NCBI GenBank assembly: GCA_046328115.1
Contig: JAXLXE010000005.1
Coordinates: forward strand, 223,321 to 287,320
Direction: 5' to 3'
Source: JAXLXE01 sp046328115
Lineage (GTDB): Bacteria > Chloroflexota > UBA6077 > JACCZL01
Length of the DNA: 64,000 bases
Part shown: one piece after another, positions 34,430 to 43,623 of the stretch
Layout: the number at the start of each line of letters is the position of its first letter
How positions within the stretch are numbered: the first letter of the stretch is position 1
Made by a program: the position numbers and the translations under genes
The notes under the pieces: generated by a model
Databases searched by the model: none
Told to the model about the DNA's origin: nothing
Seen by the model: the letters and a program-made list of their open reading frames with translations, nothing else

Positions 34430-35820
34430 TGTCTGCCGTCGCGCTTGCCACGGACCTCCTCCGTACAGCCGGACTCCCAGGAGATGGCGCAACCTCGATT
34501 TCAGTAGACGGGGCGGATCCAGTCCTGGCTACCCCGTTCCCCATAGGCGGCGCGACGGCGGCGAGCCTGGCCGCCTGCGGCGCGGCGGCCGCCGACATCT
34601 GGCGTCTCCGCACCGGCCACACCCAGACAGTGCGCACGTCGGCTCGGGCCGCCGCGGCCTCGCTGCTAGGCTCCTCGTTTCTCCGCATCGCCGAGAAACC
34701 AGAGTGGCAGGTGCCTTCGCGCGACAACCGGCCGCTCGTCGAGCTTTACCCCTGCCGGGACGGCCGCTGGATCCACATCCACGGGGGGCTTCCCCACCTG
34801 GCCGCCGGCACGGCGCGGGTTCTGGGGATCCCGGTGGACTCAGCCACGCACGAGTCCGTGGCCAGGGCGGTGGCTGGCCGGGACTCAGCCGAGCTGGAAG
34901 ATGCCCTGGCGGCGGCCCGGATGTGCGGCGCCATCGTTCGCTCGCCGGAGGAATGGCAACACCACGTCCAGGGCTCGCTGATCACCCAGTTACCCTGCGT
35001 AGATATCGTCAAGCTAGCGAGCGGGCCGCCCGTACCGTTCGCGGACGGCCCGCGGCCGCTGAGCACCGTCCGTATACTGGACCTCACGCGGATCCTGGCG
35101 GGGCCGGCCTGCGCGCGTACGCTGGCCCACTTCGGGGCCGACGTGCTCCACATCACGTCGCCCAGATTGCCATTCATCGAACAGTTCGTGATGGACACGA
35201 TCCATGGCAAGCGATCTGCCCATCTGGACCTGGACCAGCCAGACCATGTGGAAAGATTGCGAACGCTGGCCGGCGAAGCGGACGTATTTGCCCAGGGCTA
35301 CCGCACTGGGGGGCTGGCCCGGCGGGGATTCGGCCCTACCGACCTGGCGGCCGGTCATCGCGGCCTGATCTACGTGTCCATCAACGCCTACGGTCCCGTG
35401 GGGCCGTGGGTTGATCGGCCAGGCTGGGAGCAGCTAGGCCAGACGGTCACCGGACTGGCCCATCAGCAGGGCGAGCCTGACCGGCCGCGCCGCATCCCCG
35501 CGGCGGTTTGCGACTACAACACCGGCTACCTGGCGGCGCTGGGCACGATGGCCGCGCTGTACCGCCGGGCCACCGAGGGTGGCAGCTATCACGTGCGCGC
35601 CTCGCTGGCTCAGACGGGAACGTGGCTCCAACGCATGGGCCCAACAGAGGAGCCGAAGGCCGCCTCCGGCCTGGGCGACACGTCAGACCTGTTGATGACG
35701 TCGTCCACCCCCTGGGGAACACTGCGTCACCTTGCCCCCGCCGTTCAGCTCTCCGAGACCCCAACCAGGTGGCGCCTGCCCGTGGTGCCGCTGGGCACCC
35801 ACCCGCCGCGCTGGGATTGA
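34429..35820 (+). CDS. Family III CoA-transferase (CaiB/BaiF-like)
   Basis: 463 residues from ATG 34429. The second half carries the family III signature: VRILDLTRILAGPACARTLA, then HFGADVLHITSP, HGKRSAHLDL and QGYRTGGLARRGFGPTDLAA with GLIYVSINAYGPVGPW. The first 200 residues are a diverged second domain of the same fold (VELYPCRDGRWIHIHGG, PEEWQHHVQGSL). These enzymes move CoA between carboxylic acids through a covalent aspartyl-CoA intermediate. I cannot assign the catalytic Asp with confidence. The gene is translationally coupled to the MFS transporter gene. Confidence 0.87.
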   Translation: MSAVALATDLLRTAGLPGDGATSISVDGADPVLATPFPIGGATAASLAACGAAAADIWRLRTGHTQTVRTSARAAAASLLGSSFLRIAEKPEWQVPSRDNRPLVELYPCRDGRWIHIHGGLPHLAAGTARVLGIPVDSATHESVARAVAGRDSAELEDALAAARMCGAIVRSPEEWQHHVQGSLITQLPCVDIVKLASGPPVPFADGPRPLSTVRILDLTRILAGPACARTLAHFGADVLHITSPRLPFIEQFVMDTIHGKRSAHLDLDQPDHVERLRTLAGEADVFAQGYRTGGLARRGFGPTDLAAGHRGLIYVSINAYGPVGPWVDRPGWEQLGQTVTGLAHQQGEPDRPRRIPAAVCDYNTGYLAALGTMAALYRRATEGGSYHVRASLAQTGTWLQRMGPTEEPKAASGLGDTSDLLMTSSTPWGTLRHLAPAVQLSETPTRWRLPVVPLGTHPPRWD

Positions 35821-35842
35821 CCTGCCCGCCGCGCGGGCAGGT
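35820..35842. terminator. GC-rich palindrome between convergent genes
   Basis: ACCTGCCCGC (35820-35829), CGC loop, GCGGGCAGGT (35833-35842): a perfect 10-bp stem overlapping the stop of the CoA-transferase gene, 10 nt before the stop of the convergent small gene. There is only a weak T-tract (CTCTTA) on the plus side. It could stop transcription from both sides. Confidence 0.5.
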
Positions 35843-35852
35843 GCCTCTTAGG

Positions 35853-36110
35853 TCAGGCGGCCAGGCCAGCCGCGCCGGCCTCGGCAGTGGGCACAAGCTC
35901 GTAGCCCATGGGGTCGCGCCCGAGCACAGCCATGGTCAGCGCCGCGAACGAATGCACGCGCTCCGGCTGATCGTCACGGACGAGCAGACCGCCGCGCCGC
36001 CGCTCGACAACGTCCGGATGGTTCTCGTTGACCTTCTCCACCCAGTTCCGCAGCCAACGCCGCTCGCCGGCGCTCAGCGGATTCACCCACCGAATCGTGT
36101 AGCTCACCAC
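35853..36110 (-). CDS. Small basic hypothetical protein
   Basis: 85 residues. GTG 36110 (or the adjacent GTG 36107) follows GAGGAG. The sequence MVSYTIRWVNPLSAGERRWL is helical and rich in Arg/Trp, with RRRGGLLVRDDQPERVHSFA after it and an Ala-rich end. No signal peptide, transmembrane helix or Cys cluster. Family not recognised. The upstream region contains an AT-rich patch and the motif described at 36196-36209. Confidence 0.65.
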   Translation of the reverse strand: MVSYTIRWVNPLSAGERRWLRNWVEKVNENHPDVVERRRGGLLVRDDQPERVHSFAALTMAVLGRDPMGYELVPTAEAGAAGLAA

Positions 36111-36482
36111 GGTACTCCTCTGATTCTCACCATCTCACCGCCGCGCGGGCGGACTGCTGGTCAGGCATTCTGTTCTCAAGAAACATAACGAGCGGACGAT
36201 TTCGATTGTTCCGGTTTTCTAGTAACGGTGGGGCCGTTCGCGGCGGGACGGCCGCAAATCGTGACGCGGCTGTAGCGTGTCAACAGAACGAGCGCGTGGC
36301 GCGAATTCGCCAGATTGGGCGTCCCGCACGCCCGCGACGCCGCGTTAAACGTGCAGCGTGGTCAGTGTTGCCTGTGCTACCCTGAGACGACGGCGATCAT
36401 CCAGTCTCAATGATGCATCGTCCGGGACTCTCGAGTCGTAGCGCATCAACCGCCCGCATCGTATCGGCTGGGGGTTGCCAGG
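36111..36482. other. 372-bp intergenic region with AT-rich patch, no gene seen
   Basis: No convincing reading frame or RNA gene. Positions about 36165-36230 are clearly richer in A/T than the surroundings, which suggests control sequences for the small minus-strand gene. The 14-mer ACGATTTCGATTGT at 36196-36209 recurs with one change at 4212-4225. The remainder is ordinary GC-rich sequence. Confidence 0.5.
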
Positions 36483-36812
36483 ATGACTACCTCGACCGGC
36501 ACTCACGATGACGCACCGGAAGCCCAGGTCCAACTGCTGGACGCTGATGGCATCCTTTTAAGCACCGCCGCATGCGCCCGCGCGCCCTCGGCGTCGTACC
36601 TGGTTCTCTGGGACGTGGACGACGCCGAGGCGCTACTCAACTATGTGTTTGGCCGGGGCGAGCACGAGGTGATCGCTGAGCTACCAGACCGCCGCCTGGT
36701 AGGCTCGCTGGAAACGCACTGGGAAAGCAACGGCCGGGCGTGGCACGTCGAGCTGGGAGAGGCGTTGCGTCTCAGCACCCTCCTCGCCGGCGAGCCGGAG
36801 CACGCACGGTAA
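36483..36812 (+). CDS. Small acidic hypothetical protein
   Basis: 109 residues, ATG 36483 with AGG immediately before it. Acidic, with a beta-rich central region (SYLVLWDVDDAEALLNYVFG, then RRLVGSLETHWESNGRAWHV). No signal peptide. Family not recognised. It is followed by a convergent GYD-domain gene 15 nt away. Confidence 0.6.
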   Translation: MTTSTGTHDDAPEAQVQLLDADGILLSTAACARAPSASYLVLWDVDDAEALLNYVFGRGEHEVIAELPDRRLVGSLETHWESNGRAWHVELGEALRLSTLLAGEPEHAR

Positions 36813-36827
36813 CAAGCAACCCTCGCG

Positions 36828-37121
36828 TCACGGCAGACGGTGCGCAATGGCCTCCGCGTCGCGCATGTCAAACGCTCGGAGCGTCTGCGTCCGGACCTTT
36901 CCGCCCCGGCTAAACAGCATGGCTCCCTCCAGCGCCACCTCATCGCTGGGCAGCTCGCACGTGAACACGAAATCGTACGGCCCCAGCGTCAGATAGTTGG
37001 AGATCACCCGTCCGCCGCGGGCCGTCACCCACTGTTCGACCGACTCGCGCAGCCGCTCATTCTCTTTGATCTGGGCAATGCCCTCCGCCGTGAAGCTCCC
37101 CAGGACGATGTAGGCCGGCAT
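36828..37121 (-). CDS. GYD-domain protein
   Basis: 97 residues from ATG 37121, with GGAGGGAG upstream. The sequence MPAYIVLGSFTAEGIAQIKE, then GGRVISNYLTLGPYDFVFTC with LPSDEVALEGAMLFSRGGKV, matches the GYD family, a small alpha/beta ferredoxin-like fold named for its G-Y-D (here GPYDFV). Cytoplasmic; function of the family is unknown. Length is normal. Confidence 0.85.
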   Translation of the reverse strand: MPAYIVLGSFTAEGIAQIKENERLRESVEQWVTARGGRVISNYLTLGPYDFVFTCELPSDEVALEGAMLFSRGGKVRTQTLRAFDMRDAEAIAHRLP

Positions 37122-37318
37122 AGCAGCTCCCTCCAGGCGGCTCGGACCATCACAGCGGTCCGTAGCAGCCTCCGCCACCATACTACGCCCTCCGATCCGA
37201 GGGCCCTAGTGGTCCCATCATTTCCTGATGGATTGGATCTGGCAAGGATCCACTTGGCTTGGTACGCTTTCGTTCTCCCGGCCCGTGCAGGGTAGATCCC
37301 GTCTGAGGTCCCGCGCTC

Positions 37319-37933
37319 ATGGCATCTATCGACTACCTGAAGCGACCAGTCACCACGGTTCGCCGCAAGGACCGCCAGCTCACAGATGACGAGTGGATGG
37401 ACCGGCTCCTCACGATGCAGCCTGTTGGGCACATGGCATTCGTCTGGGACGACGCCCCGATGATCCACAGCAACATCTTCTGGTTCGACGGGCCGCGCAT
37501 TTACTGGCACACCGCGGCGGTCGGTCGGCTGCCGGCGGCGTTTCAGCAGGGACCACGCCGGGCCTGCTTTACGGTCACCGAGCTCGGGCGCATCCTGCCC
37601 AACTACACCCCCCTGGAGTTCAGCACGGAGTACGCCAGCGTCGTGGTCTATGGGACGCTCCGTCTCGTAGATGACTTCGCCGAGAAGAAGCGAGCGCTCG
37701 AAGGGCTGATGACCAAATACGCGCCCCACCTTGAGCCCGGCCGCGACTACGATCCCATGCCTGACGAAGACGTGAACCAGACCAGCGTGTTCTGTCTGGA
37801 CGTGGACAGCCGAGTGGGCAAGCACAACGTGAAGCCGGCGGACTACCCCGCGTACACGCTTCCCGTGGCGTCCTTCATCGATGCGGAGCGCGATGCAGGC
37901 CGCGCCACCGTCAAGCCGAAAGAGCTGTCCTGA
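37319..37933 (+). CDS. Pyridoxamine 5'-phosphate oxidase-like flavin-binding protein
   Basis: 204 residues from ATG 37319. Split-barrel FMN-binding family: QPVGHMAFVWDDAPMIHSNI, FDGPRIYWHTAAVGRLPAAF, RRACFTVTELGRILPNYTPL and EYASVVVYGTLRLVDDFAEK, close to the NimA/PF12900 type group. Normal length. It could bind FMN or F420 and reduce nitro or quinone compounds; substrate unknown. The C-terminal TSVFCLDVDSRVGKHN resembles the end of that group. It is followed by a cupin gene 93 nt downstream, after a stretch with a possible -10 box (TATGCT). Confidence 0.85.
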   Translation: MASIDYLKRPVTTVRRKDRQLTDDEWMDRLLTMQPVGHMAFVWDDAPMIHSNIFWFDGPRIYWHTAAVGRLPAAFQQGPRRACFTVTELGRILPNYTPLEFSTEYASVVVYGTLRLVDDFAEKKRALEGLMTKYAPHLEPGRDYDPMPDEDVNQTSVFCLDVDSRVGKHNVKPADYPAYTLPVASFIDAERDAGRATVKPKELS

Positions 37934-38026
37934 GGAGTCTGCCGGAGCGACGCGCCGTCACCTTGGCCGCGGATTCAGCGTAACGCGCTATGCTGTAACG
38001 CCATCACGTCGAGGTGACGCTGTCAG

Positions 38027-38458
38027 ATGCCCCAGGAAACCGTGAGCGATCCCAAGCTACTCCATCCGGCCGAGATCGAGCTCTTCGATCGCGGCACCGG
38101 TGTCAAGACCATCCCACTCGTGGGCAAGTGGAACACTGAGGGGAACAGGGTCACCACCGGTATCACCATCTTCGCCCCCGGCACCGCCATCCCGCTCCAC
38201 ACCCACAACGTGGAGGAGACCGTGATGGTGCTGGAGGGCGAGGCAACGGCCGTGATCGGTGAGGAGGAGCACGCACTGGTAGCTGAGGACGTCACCTGGG
38301 TGCCCAGCGGCATCCCGCACCGCTTCATCAACCGCGGCAAAGGGACCATGCGGATCTACTGGGTGTACGGCGGACGCGACGTCACGCGGACGATCTGTGC
38401 CACCGGCGAGACCTTCGAGCACCTGTCAGAAAAGGACCGCGGCGCAGTCAAAGCCTAG
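38027..38458 (+). CDS. Cupin-domain protein
   Basis: 143 residues from ATG 38027, with GAGGTG upstream. A single conserved cupin barrel: PGTAIPLHTHNVEETVMVLE gives the metal ligands H58, H60 and E64, and WVPSGIPHRFINRG gives the fourth ligand H98. The short C-terminal VYGGRDVTRTICATGETFEH is as in small sugar- or gentisate-type cupins. It may be a dioxygenase, isomerase or sensor; no further assignment is possible. Convergent with the epimerase gene. Confidence 0.88.
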   Translation: MPQETVSDPKLLHPAEIELFDRGTGVKTIPLVGKWNTEGNRVTTGITIFAPGTAIPLHTHNVEETVMVLEGEATAVIGEEEHALVAEDVTWVPSGIPHRFINRGKGTMRIYWVYGGRDVTRTICATGETFEHLSEKDRGAVKA

Positions 38459-38500
38459 GAGCGGAAATCGCCGACTTGACATAAGCCGCGGCCCCGCGGC

Positions 38501-39268
38501 TCAGTCGATCGAGAAGGGCAGTCCCTCCGGCCACGTATCCCGGGGCACGTAGCCAATCACCTCTCGCGCCAGCCCCAGATCCATCCGCGGCACGCCCACT
38601 GGCCGGCTGGCTGCCTGGAGGATTACAGAGGTACCCGGCGCCGGATTCTGGGACTCCACGCACAGCGCGAAGAATTGGTCCGAGTCTCGATGGCTGAAAA
38701 ACGTGTCCTTGCCGCGTGGGCTAGCGGCGAGCCTGCGGCACTCCTCGGTGTTGCGGGGGAACCAGCCAATCCTGACGCTGATCACGCTGAGATTGTGAAC
38801 CCGCGCGTACATGTCGCCCGCGGTTTCGGACCACGCCTTGGTCAGCGCATAGTGGTTGATCGGGCGGGGGCCGTCCTCAACTTTCACGCCGCGCCCCAGG
38901 TCGCCATGGCCCGTAATCACCTGGACCGTGCTCGCCAGCACCAGCCGACGCACGCCAAACTCCGCGGCCGCCTCGCAGACATGGTAGAGACCCACCACGT
39001 TGGGCCCGAGTAGCACGTCAATGAAATCCGCGGGATTCGGGTAGGCGCCCAGATGGACGATAGTGTCCATCCCATCAACCGCCCGCCGTACGGCGTCACG
39101 ATCGGTCAGGTCCGCCTCCACAAAGTCGGTGAGCCCGGGCGTCGGCCGCCGGGCAAAGCCCCGTACCGTGTGGCCCCGTGCTTGAAGGTGGCGGCACAGC
39201 GGCTGACCAATGGCACCGGTGGAACCCGTCACCAGCACGCGGCGAGGGGTGTGAGTCTGCTCCGTCAT
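38501..39268 (-). CDS. NAD(P)-dependent epimerase/dehydratase (extended SDR)
   Basis: 255 residues from ATG 39268, with AAGGGAG upstream; the frame extends further but without support. Rossmann GxxGxxG at residues 15-21 (VTGSTGAIG), ADLTDRDA for the adenine side, IVHLGAYPNP, the catalytic set LASTVQV (S113/T114) and Y140-x3-K144 (NHYALTK), and IRIGWFPR-like C-half (SVRIGWFPRN). It is close to uronate dehydrogenase-like and NAD-dependent epimerase families. Cytoplasmic. It lies next to the chemoreceptor cluster but shows no functional link. Confidence 0.88.
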   Translation of the reverse strand: MTEQTHTPRRVLVTGSTGAIGQPLCRHLQARGHTVRGFARRPTPGLTDFVEADLTDRDAVRRAVDGMDTIVHLGAYPNPADFIDVLLGPNVVGLYHVCEAAAEFGVRRLVLASTVQVITGHGDLGRGVKVEDGPRPINHYALTKAWSETAGDMYARVHNLSVISVRIGWFPRNTEECRRLAASPRGKDTFFSHRDSDQFFALCVESQNPAPGTSVILQAASRPVGVPRMDLGLAREVIGYVPRDTWPEGLPFSID

Positions 39269-39378
39269 GCGGCTCCCTTGCGCTTTCTCACGCAGTGAAG
39301 ATCTCTGGCAACCCCAATGATGCCGCCAGCGCGATTCAGGCCACACCCCCGGAACGAGCATCGGTTGAACAAGGCAGA

Positions 39379-40694
39379 AAGCAGAGCGGCGGTGACCCCT
39401 GGGTCACCGCCGCTCGTGAACGATCCGGTTGTGGTCAACGACTACGCCACCCGGCGCAGCCCCCCACGTCCACCGGCCACCGCTTCCTCGATCTTGAACT
39501 GCCCGATCATCTGGCTGAGCTGCTCCGCCGAGGTCGATAGCTCGCTCGCTTGCGCGCTCATCTCCTCCACCTGCGCCGTCATCTCTTCCACCGAGGCACT
39601 CACCTGCTCCGTCGCCGCTGAGTTCTCCTCAGCCACCGCGCTATGCTCTCCATCGGTGTGATCAGCTCACGGCTCCGACCAGCCATCTCCTGCGCCGCCG
39701 CCGCGATCTCCCCGACCTGCGACACCGTGTTGCCAACCGCCTGCAGGATGTCTCGCAGCGCGTTGCCTGCCTCAGCCGCCTGGGCCGAGCCCTGCTCCAC
39801 CTTCTGCGCTCCCTGCTCCATCGCCTGCACCGCTTCCGTCGTCCCGCTCTGCACGTTCTGAATCAGCGCCGCGATCTCCTTCGTCTCCGTCTGCGACCGC
39901 TCGGCGAGCTTCCTCACCTCGTCGGCCACCACCGCAAATCCCTTCCCGTGTTCGCCGGCTCGCGCCGCCTCGATCGCCGCGTTCAGCGCCAGCAGGTTCG
40001 TCTGCTCAGCAATGTCGTTGATCGTCTCTACCACCGCGCCAATCTTCTCGCCCAGCCGCCCTAGCTCCTCCACCTTCGTGGCGGCCTCCGTGACCACCGC
40101 GCGAATCTCCGTCATCCCCTGCACCGTCGCCTCTACGGCCTGCGCTCCCTGCTCCGCTGACGCCTTCGCCTGCTGTGAGGCCGCCGCCACCGTCTGCGCG
40201 TTCGCCGCCACCTGCTCGATGCCAGTCGCCATCTGGTTCGTCGTCGTCCGCGCCCCGCCCGAGGCCTCGGCCTGGTCCTGCGCTCCACGCGCCACCTGCT
40301 GGATCGCGGATGCCACCTGCTGCACCGCCTGGCCACTCTGGCCCGCCGCGTCACCAAGCTGCTGCGACGTCTCCGCCACAGACTCCGCCGTCCGCTGCAC
40401 GCTGCCAATCAGCTCCTGCAGCGACTTCCGAGAGTTCTCGTACGCCACCACCGAGCCGGCCACCATGTCACGCAGCTTGTTCGTCTTCTCCGCAAGCTGC
40501 CCAACCTCGTCCTTGCCGTACTGGTCGATCGGTGCCGTCACCGGCTTCACTTCCCGCGTCAGGTCACCATCCGCCATCGCTCGCAGCGCATCGCCCAGCC
40601 ACGTCGCGCAGTTGTCCGCCAAAGACGTCACCACCCGCATCACCGGCTTGAGCCCGTTCACCACGCTGTTGCTGATGATCCACCCGGCTGACAG
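39379..40694 (-). repeat. Repeat copy A of a near-identical chemoreceptor signalling module (plus 3' flank)
   Basis: From ATCTTGAACT (39491) to the end of TM2 at 40694 the copy is 1204 nt, against 1205 nt in copy D, one base fewer (missing C near 39638). It shares with copy B a 3' flank including a hairpin and the codons for GGRGGLRRVA. It differs from B and D at several sites where B and D agree (for example CCCGATCAT against CCCAATCAT near 39502, and GATGCCAGT against GATCCCAGT near 40219). Confidence 0.9.
39385..39414 (-). terminator. 14-bp perfect hairpin after chemoreceptor copy A
   Basis: AGCGGCGGTGACCC (39385-39398), 2-nt spacer, GGGTCACCGCCGCT (39401-39414). It lies 27 nt past the receptor stop. 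The following minus-strand bases (CTGCTTTCTGCC) are only weakly T-rich. An identical hairpin follows copy B. Confidence 0.5.
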
Positions 40695-41310
40695 GCCGAA
40701 GATGGTGGTGACCGCGATTAGGGCAGCGGCGAGCTGGACAGTGCGCGCCGCGCCAGCCTCGAGCACCGCCTCGGTCGCGTCGCGTCGCGCTTCCAGACGC
40801 TTACCGAGTTCGTCCAGCAGAGCAAACGGCTCACGGTCCTTGCCGCTCATCGCCGCGTCCGCGGCCGCCGCGTTGCTGCCACGGGCCCGCCAAACAGCTC
40901 CTGCGCCTTCGGCCAAGAGGCGGTGTACGCGGCGTACCCGGCGTCAAACTTCTCGAGGAGCGTCCGCTCCTCGGCAGTGAGATGATCCGCGATCGTACCA
41001 AGTGAGCCGCGAGCGGCCATTAGCCCCTTGCCAAACGCATCAAATTCACCGGCATGACGCTTGAATTTCTCGGGATCGCTTCCCTCAGCCAAACGTTCTT
41101 CTGGGCACTCTGCTGCATCATGAGGTGCAGGCGAATCTGCTCCGCAAGGACACGCCCTTCGGCCTCGTTGTTCAGCAGCGCCTCATACGTCGCCTGCTGC
41201 TCCCTAAGCTGGTACGTCGCCCAACCAGCGACACCACCTAGCAGAACCAAAACCACCGCGATCGAACCAATCAGGCGCGATCGAAGTGGTAGATCACTGA
41301 ACCACCCCAT
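39442..41310 (-). pseudogene. Methyl-accepting chemotaxis protein A, three frameshifts
   Basis: Reading from ATG 41310 (GGAGAGTAGG upstream) gives MGWFSDLPLRSRLIGSIAVV, a first transmembrane helix and a helical sensor, but the frame must change near 41080 and again near 40890 to stay protein-like (QSAQKNVWLRE, then SDPEKFKRHAGEFDAFGKG, then KDREPFALLDELGKRLEARR). TM2 (GLSAGWIISNSVVNG), HAMP and the long coiled-coil signalling hairpin follow (NLLALNAAIEAARAGEHGKG intact). A third shift near 39638, a missing C relative to copies B and D, splits off the last 64 residues. The sensor half is unlike those of the other receptors. It is either a broken gene, a reversible off-state, or sequencing error in GC runs. 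Confidence 0.8.
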
Positions 41311-41463
41311 CCTACTCTCCACAACTCCCGAGGCTGGTTATCAAGTCCGTCGTCTGATCCTCTGCTCGGGATGGCCCCGTTCACATCCGGGGCAGCCATC
41401 GAGAAAACGATTCACACCGGAAACCGGGGATGGTCTCGAGGCGCAAGCAGTTCGAGTCCGAAC

Positions 41464-42788
41464 AAGCAGAGCGGCGGTGACCCCTGGGTCACCGCCGCTC
41501 GTGAACGATCCGGTTGTGGTCAACGACTACGCCACCCGGCGCAGCCCCCCACGTCCGCGGCCACCGCTTCCTCGATCTTGAACTGCCCAATCATCTGGCT
41601 GAGCTGATCCGCCGAGGTCGATAGCTCGCTCGCTTGCGCGCTCATCTCCTCCACCTGCGCCGTCATCTCTTCCACCGAGGCACTCACCTGCTCCGTCGCC
41701 GCTGAGTTCTCCTCAGCCACCGCCGCTATGCTCTCCATCGGTGTGATCAGCTCACGGCTCCGACCAGCCATCTCCTGCGCCGCCGCCGCGATCTCCCCGA
41801 CCTGCGACACCGTGTTGCCAACCGCCTGCAGGATGTCTCGCAGCGCGTTGCCTGCCTCAGCCGCCTGGGCCGAGCCCTGCTCCACCTTCTGCGCTCCCTG
41901 CTCCATCGCCTGCACCGCTTCCGTCGTCCCGCTCTGCACGTTCTGAATCAGCGCCGCGATCTCCTTCGTCTCCGTCTGCGACCGCTCGGCGAGCTTCCTC
42001 ACCTCGTCGGCCACCACCGCAAATCCCTTCCCGTGTTCGCCCGGCTCGCGCCGCCTCGATCGCCGCGTTCAGCGCCAGCAGGTTCGTCTGCTCAGCAATG
42101 TCGTTGATCGTCTCTACCACCGCGCCAATCTTCTCGCCCAGCCGCCCTAGCTCCTCCACCTTCGTGGCAGCCTCCGTGACCACCGCGCGAATCTCCGTCA
42201 TCCCCTGCACCGTCGCCTCTACGGCCTGCGCTCCCTGCTCCGCTGACGCCTTCGCCTGCTGTGAGGCCGCCGCCACCGTCTGCGCGTTCGCCGCCACCTG
42301 CTCGATCCCAGTCGCCATCTGGTTCGTCGTCGTCCGCGCCCCGCCCGAGGCCTCGGCCTGGTCCTGCGCTCCACGCGCCACCTGCTGGATCGCGGATGCC
42401 ACCTGCTGCACCGCCTGGCCACTCTGGCCCGCCGCGTCACCAAGCTGCTGCGACGTCTCCGCCACAGACTCCGCCGTCCGCTGCACGCTGCCAATCAGCT
42501 CCTGCAGCGACTTCCGAGAGTTCTCGTACGCCACCACCGAGCCGGCCACCATGTCACGCAGCTTGTTCGTCTTCTCCGCAAGCTGCCCAACCTCGTCCTT
42601 GCCGTACTGGTCGATCGGTGCCGTCACGCGGCTTCACTTCCCGCGTCAGGTCACCATCCGCCATCGCTCGCAGCGCGTCGCCCAGCCACGTCGCGCAGTT
42701 GTCCGCAAGCGACGTCACCACCCGCATCACCGGCTTGAGCCCGTTCACCACGCTGTTGCTGATGATCCACCCGGCTGACAGCGCGAAG
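41464..42788 (-). repeat. Repeat copy B of the near-identical chemoreceptor signalling module
   Basis: The part shared with copy D runs 41575-42788 (1214 nt) against 46285-47496 (1212 nt). The difference equals exactly two extra bases, near 42041 and 42627. B and D share variants that A lacks, so B-D exchange is the more recent event. The flank 41464-41574 matches copy A instead, including the hairpin. Confidence 0.9.
41470..41499 (-). terminator. 14-bp perfect hairpin after chemoreceptor copy B
   Basis: Identical to the hairpin at 39385-39414: arms 41470-41483 and 41486-41499 with a 2-nt spacer, 28 nt past the expected receptor stop codon. It is part of the duplicated block. Confidence 0.5.
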
Positions 42789-43417
42789 GCAAGTCCCGCG
42801 AGCAGGATCGCACCGATCAGCTTGAGCGCGTTACCGTAGCTCTCCACCGCGTCATCAGCCTGCTCCACGGCTTCACGCGCCTGCTCCGCGCTCAGCGTTT
42901 CAAAAACGACAGCGAGGTCAGCAGTCAGTGGAGCGACCTTGTCCAATAGCAGCTCGGCCGCCACAGCCGAGCCTTGCGGCGTGTTCTTCTCGGCTTCATT
43001 GAAGGCTTGCGTGAGGGCAGCCTTCCACACGACAAACGTGGAATCGAACCGACTGATTGCGCGTGCCTCCGCACCGCTGGCGTGAGGATTCTCAGCCTGG
43101 AGCGCCTTGAACTTGCCCCAGGTCTCATCCACCGCTGCCAGACTCGACACGGCCTGAGTCCGTAGCCTGTTGACGGCCCGCGGGTCCTGAGTCAGCAGCA
43201 CTCCCCGAGCATCACGCTCCGCATGCGCAACTGACACCTCTACGCGCGCCAACTGCTTGGCGGCCGGCAGTTGCTCCTCCAGTGTCTCGTCAAGATGACC
43301 GCGAATCTCACCAGCAGCGTGGATACCAGCGAAACCCACTGCAGCCATGACCGCGAACATAACGCCGAAGGAGCCAAACAGCTTTACCCGCAACGGCACG
43401 TCGTGTAGCCACCCCAT
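41520..43417 (-). pseudogene. Methyl-accepting chemotaxis protein B, three frameshifts
   Basis: ATG 43417 begins MGWLHDVPLRVKLFGSFGVM, with a first transmembrane helix, a 4-helix-bundle type sensor of about 170 residues (HLDETLEEQLPAAKQLARVE), TM2 and HAMP. Two inserted bases relative to copy D (near 42041 in the GGCCGG-type run and near 42627 at GTCACGCGG) and one changed length near 41557 break the frame. The last shift replaces the normal end GGRGGLRRVA by VAADVGGCAGWRSR. With all three restored the gene would end at 41527. Sensor sequence differs from A, C and D. Status as pseudogene against assembly error is open. Confidence 0.8.
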
Positions 43418-43570
43418 TCCCTACTCCCTCACGTCCAGCCGGCGACCCAGGTGTTGACGGTCGACCGGTCCAGCTCTTTCCAGCCTTTCCACGATGCGAC
43501 TGCGCTGCGGAGCAGACGATGTTATGAACGTGGCCCGTGCCGATCGGGGGATCGCCTGATCACAAACCGA

Positions 43571-43602
43571 CGGCGGGGCGCTCATATGTGAGCGCCCCGC
43601 CG
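43571..43602 (-). terminator. 14-bp perfect hairpin after chemoreceptor C
   Basis: CGGCGGGGCGCTCA (43571-43584), TATG loop, TGAGCGCCCCGCCG (43589-43602). It lies 21 nt past the stop of the receptor gene ending at 43624. Sequence differs from the hairpins of copies A and B, but size and position are the same. The T-tract is weak (TCGGTTTGTG). Confidence 0.5.
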
Positions 43603-43623
43603 TGAAACTGATGACGGTGATCG

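Noticed and set aside
40012..40980. Long plus-strand open frame (and matching ones near 42098 and 46807) antisense to the chemoreceptors
   Set aside because: They are Ser/Ala/Cys-rich mirror frames of the coiled-coil signalling modules, repeated only because the modules are repeated; no ribosome binding site and the sense strand is clearly coding.
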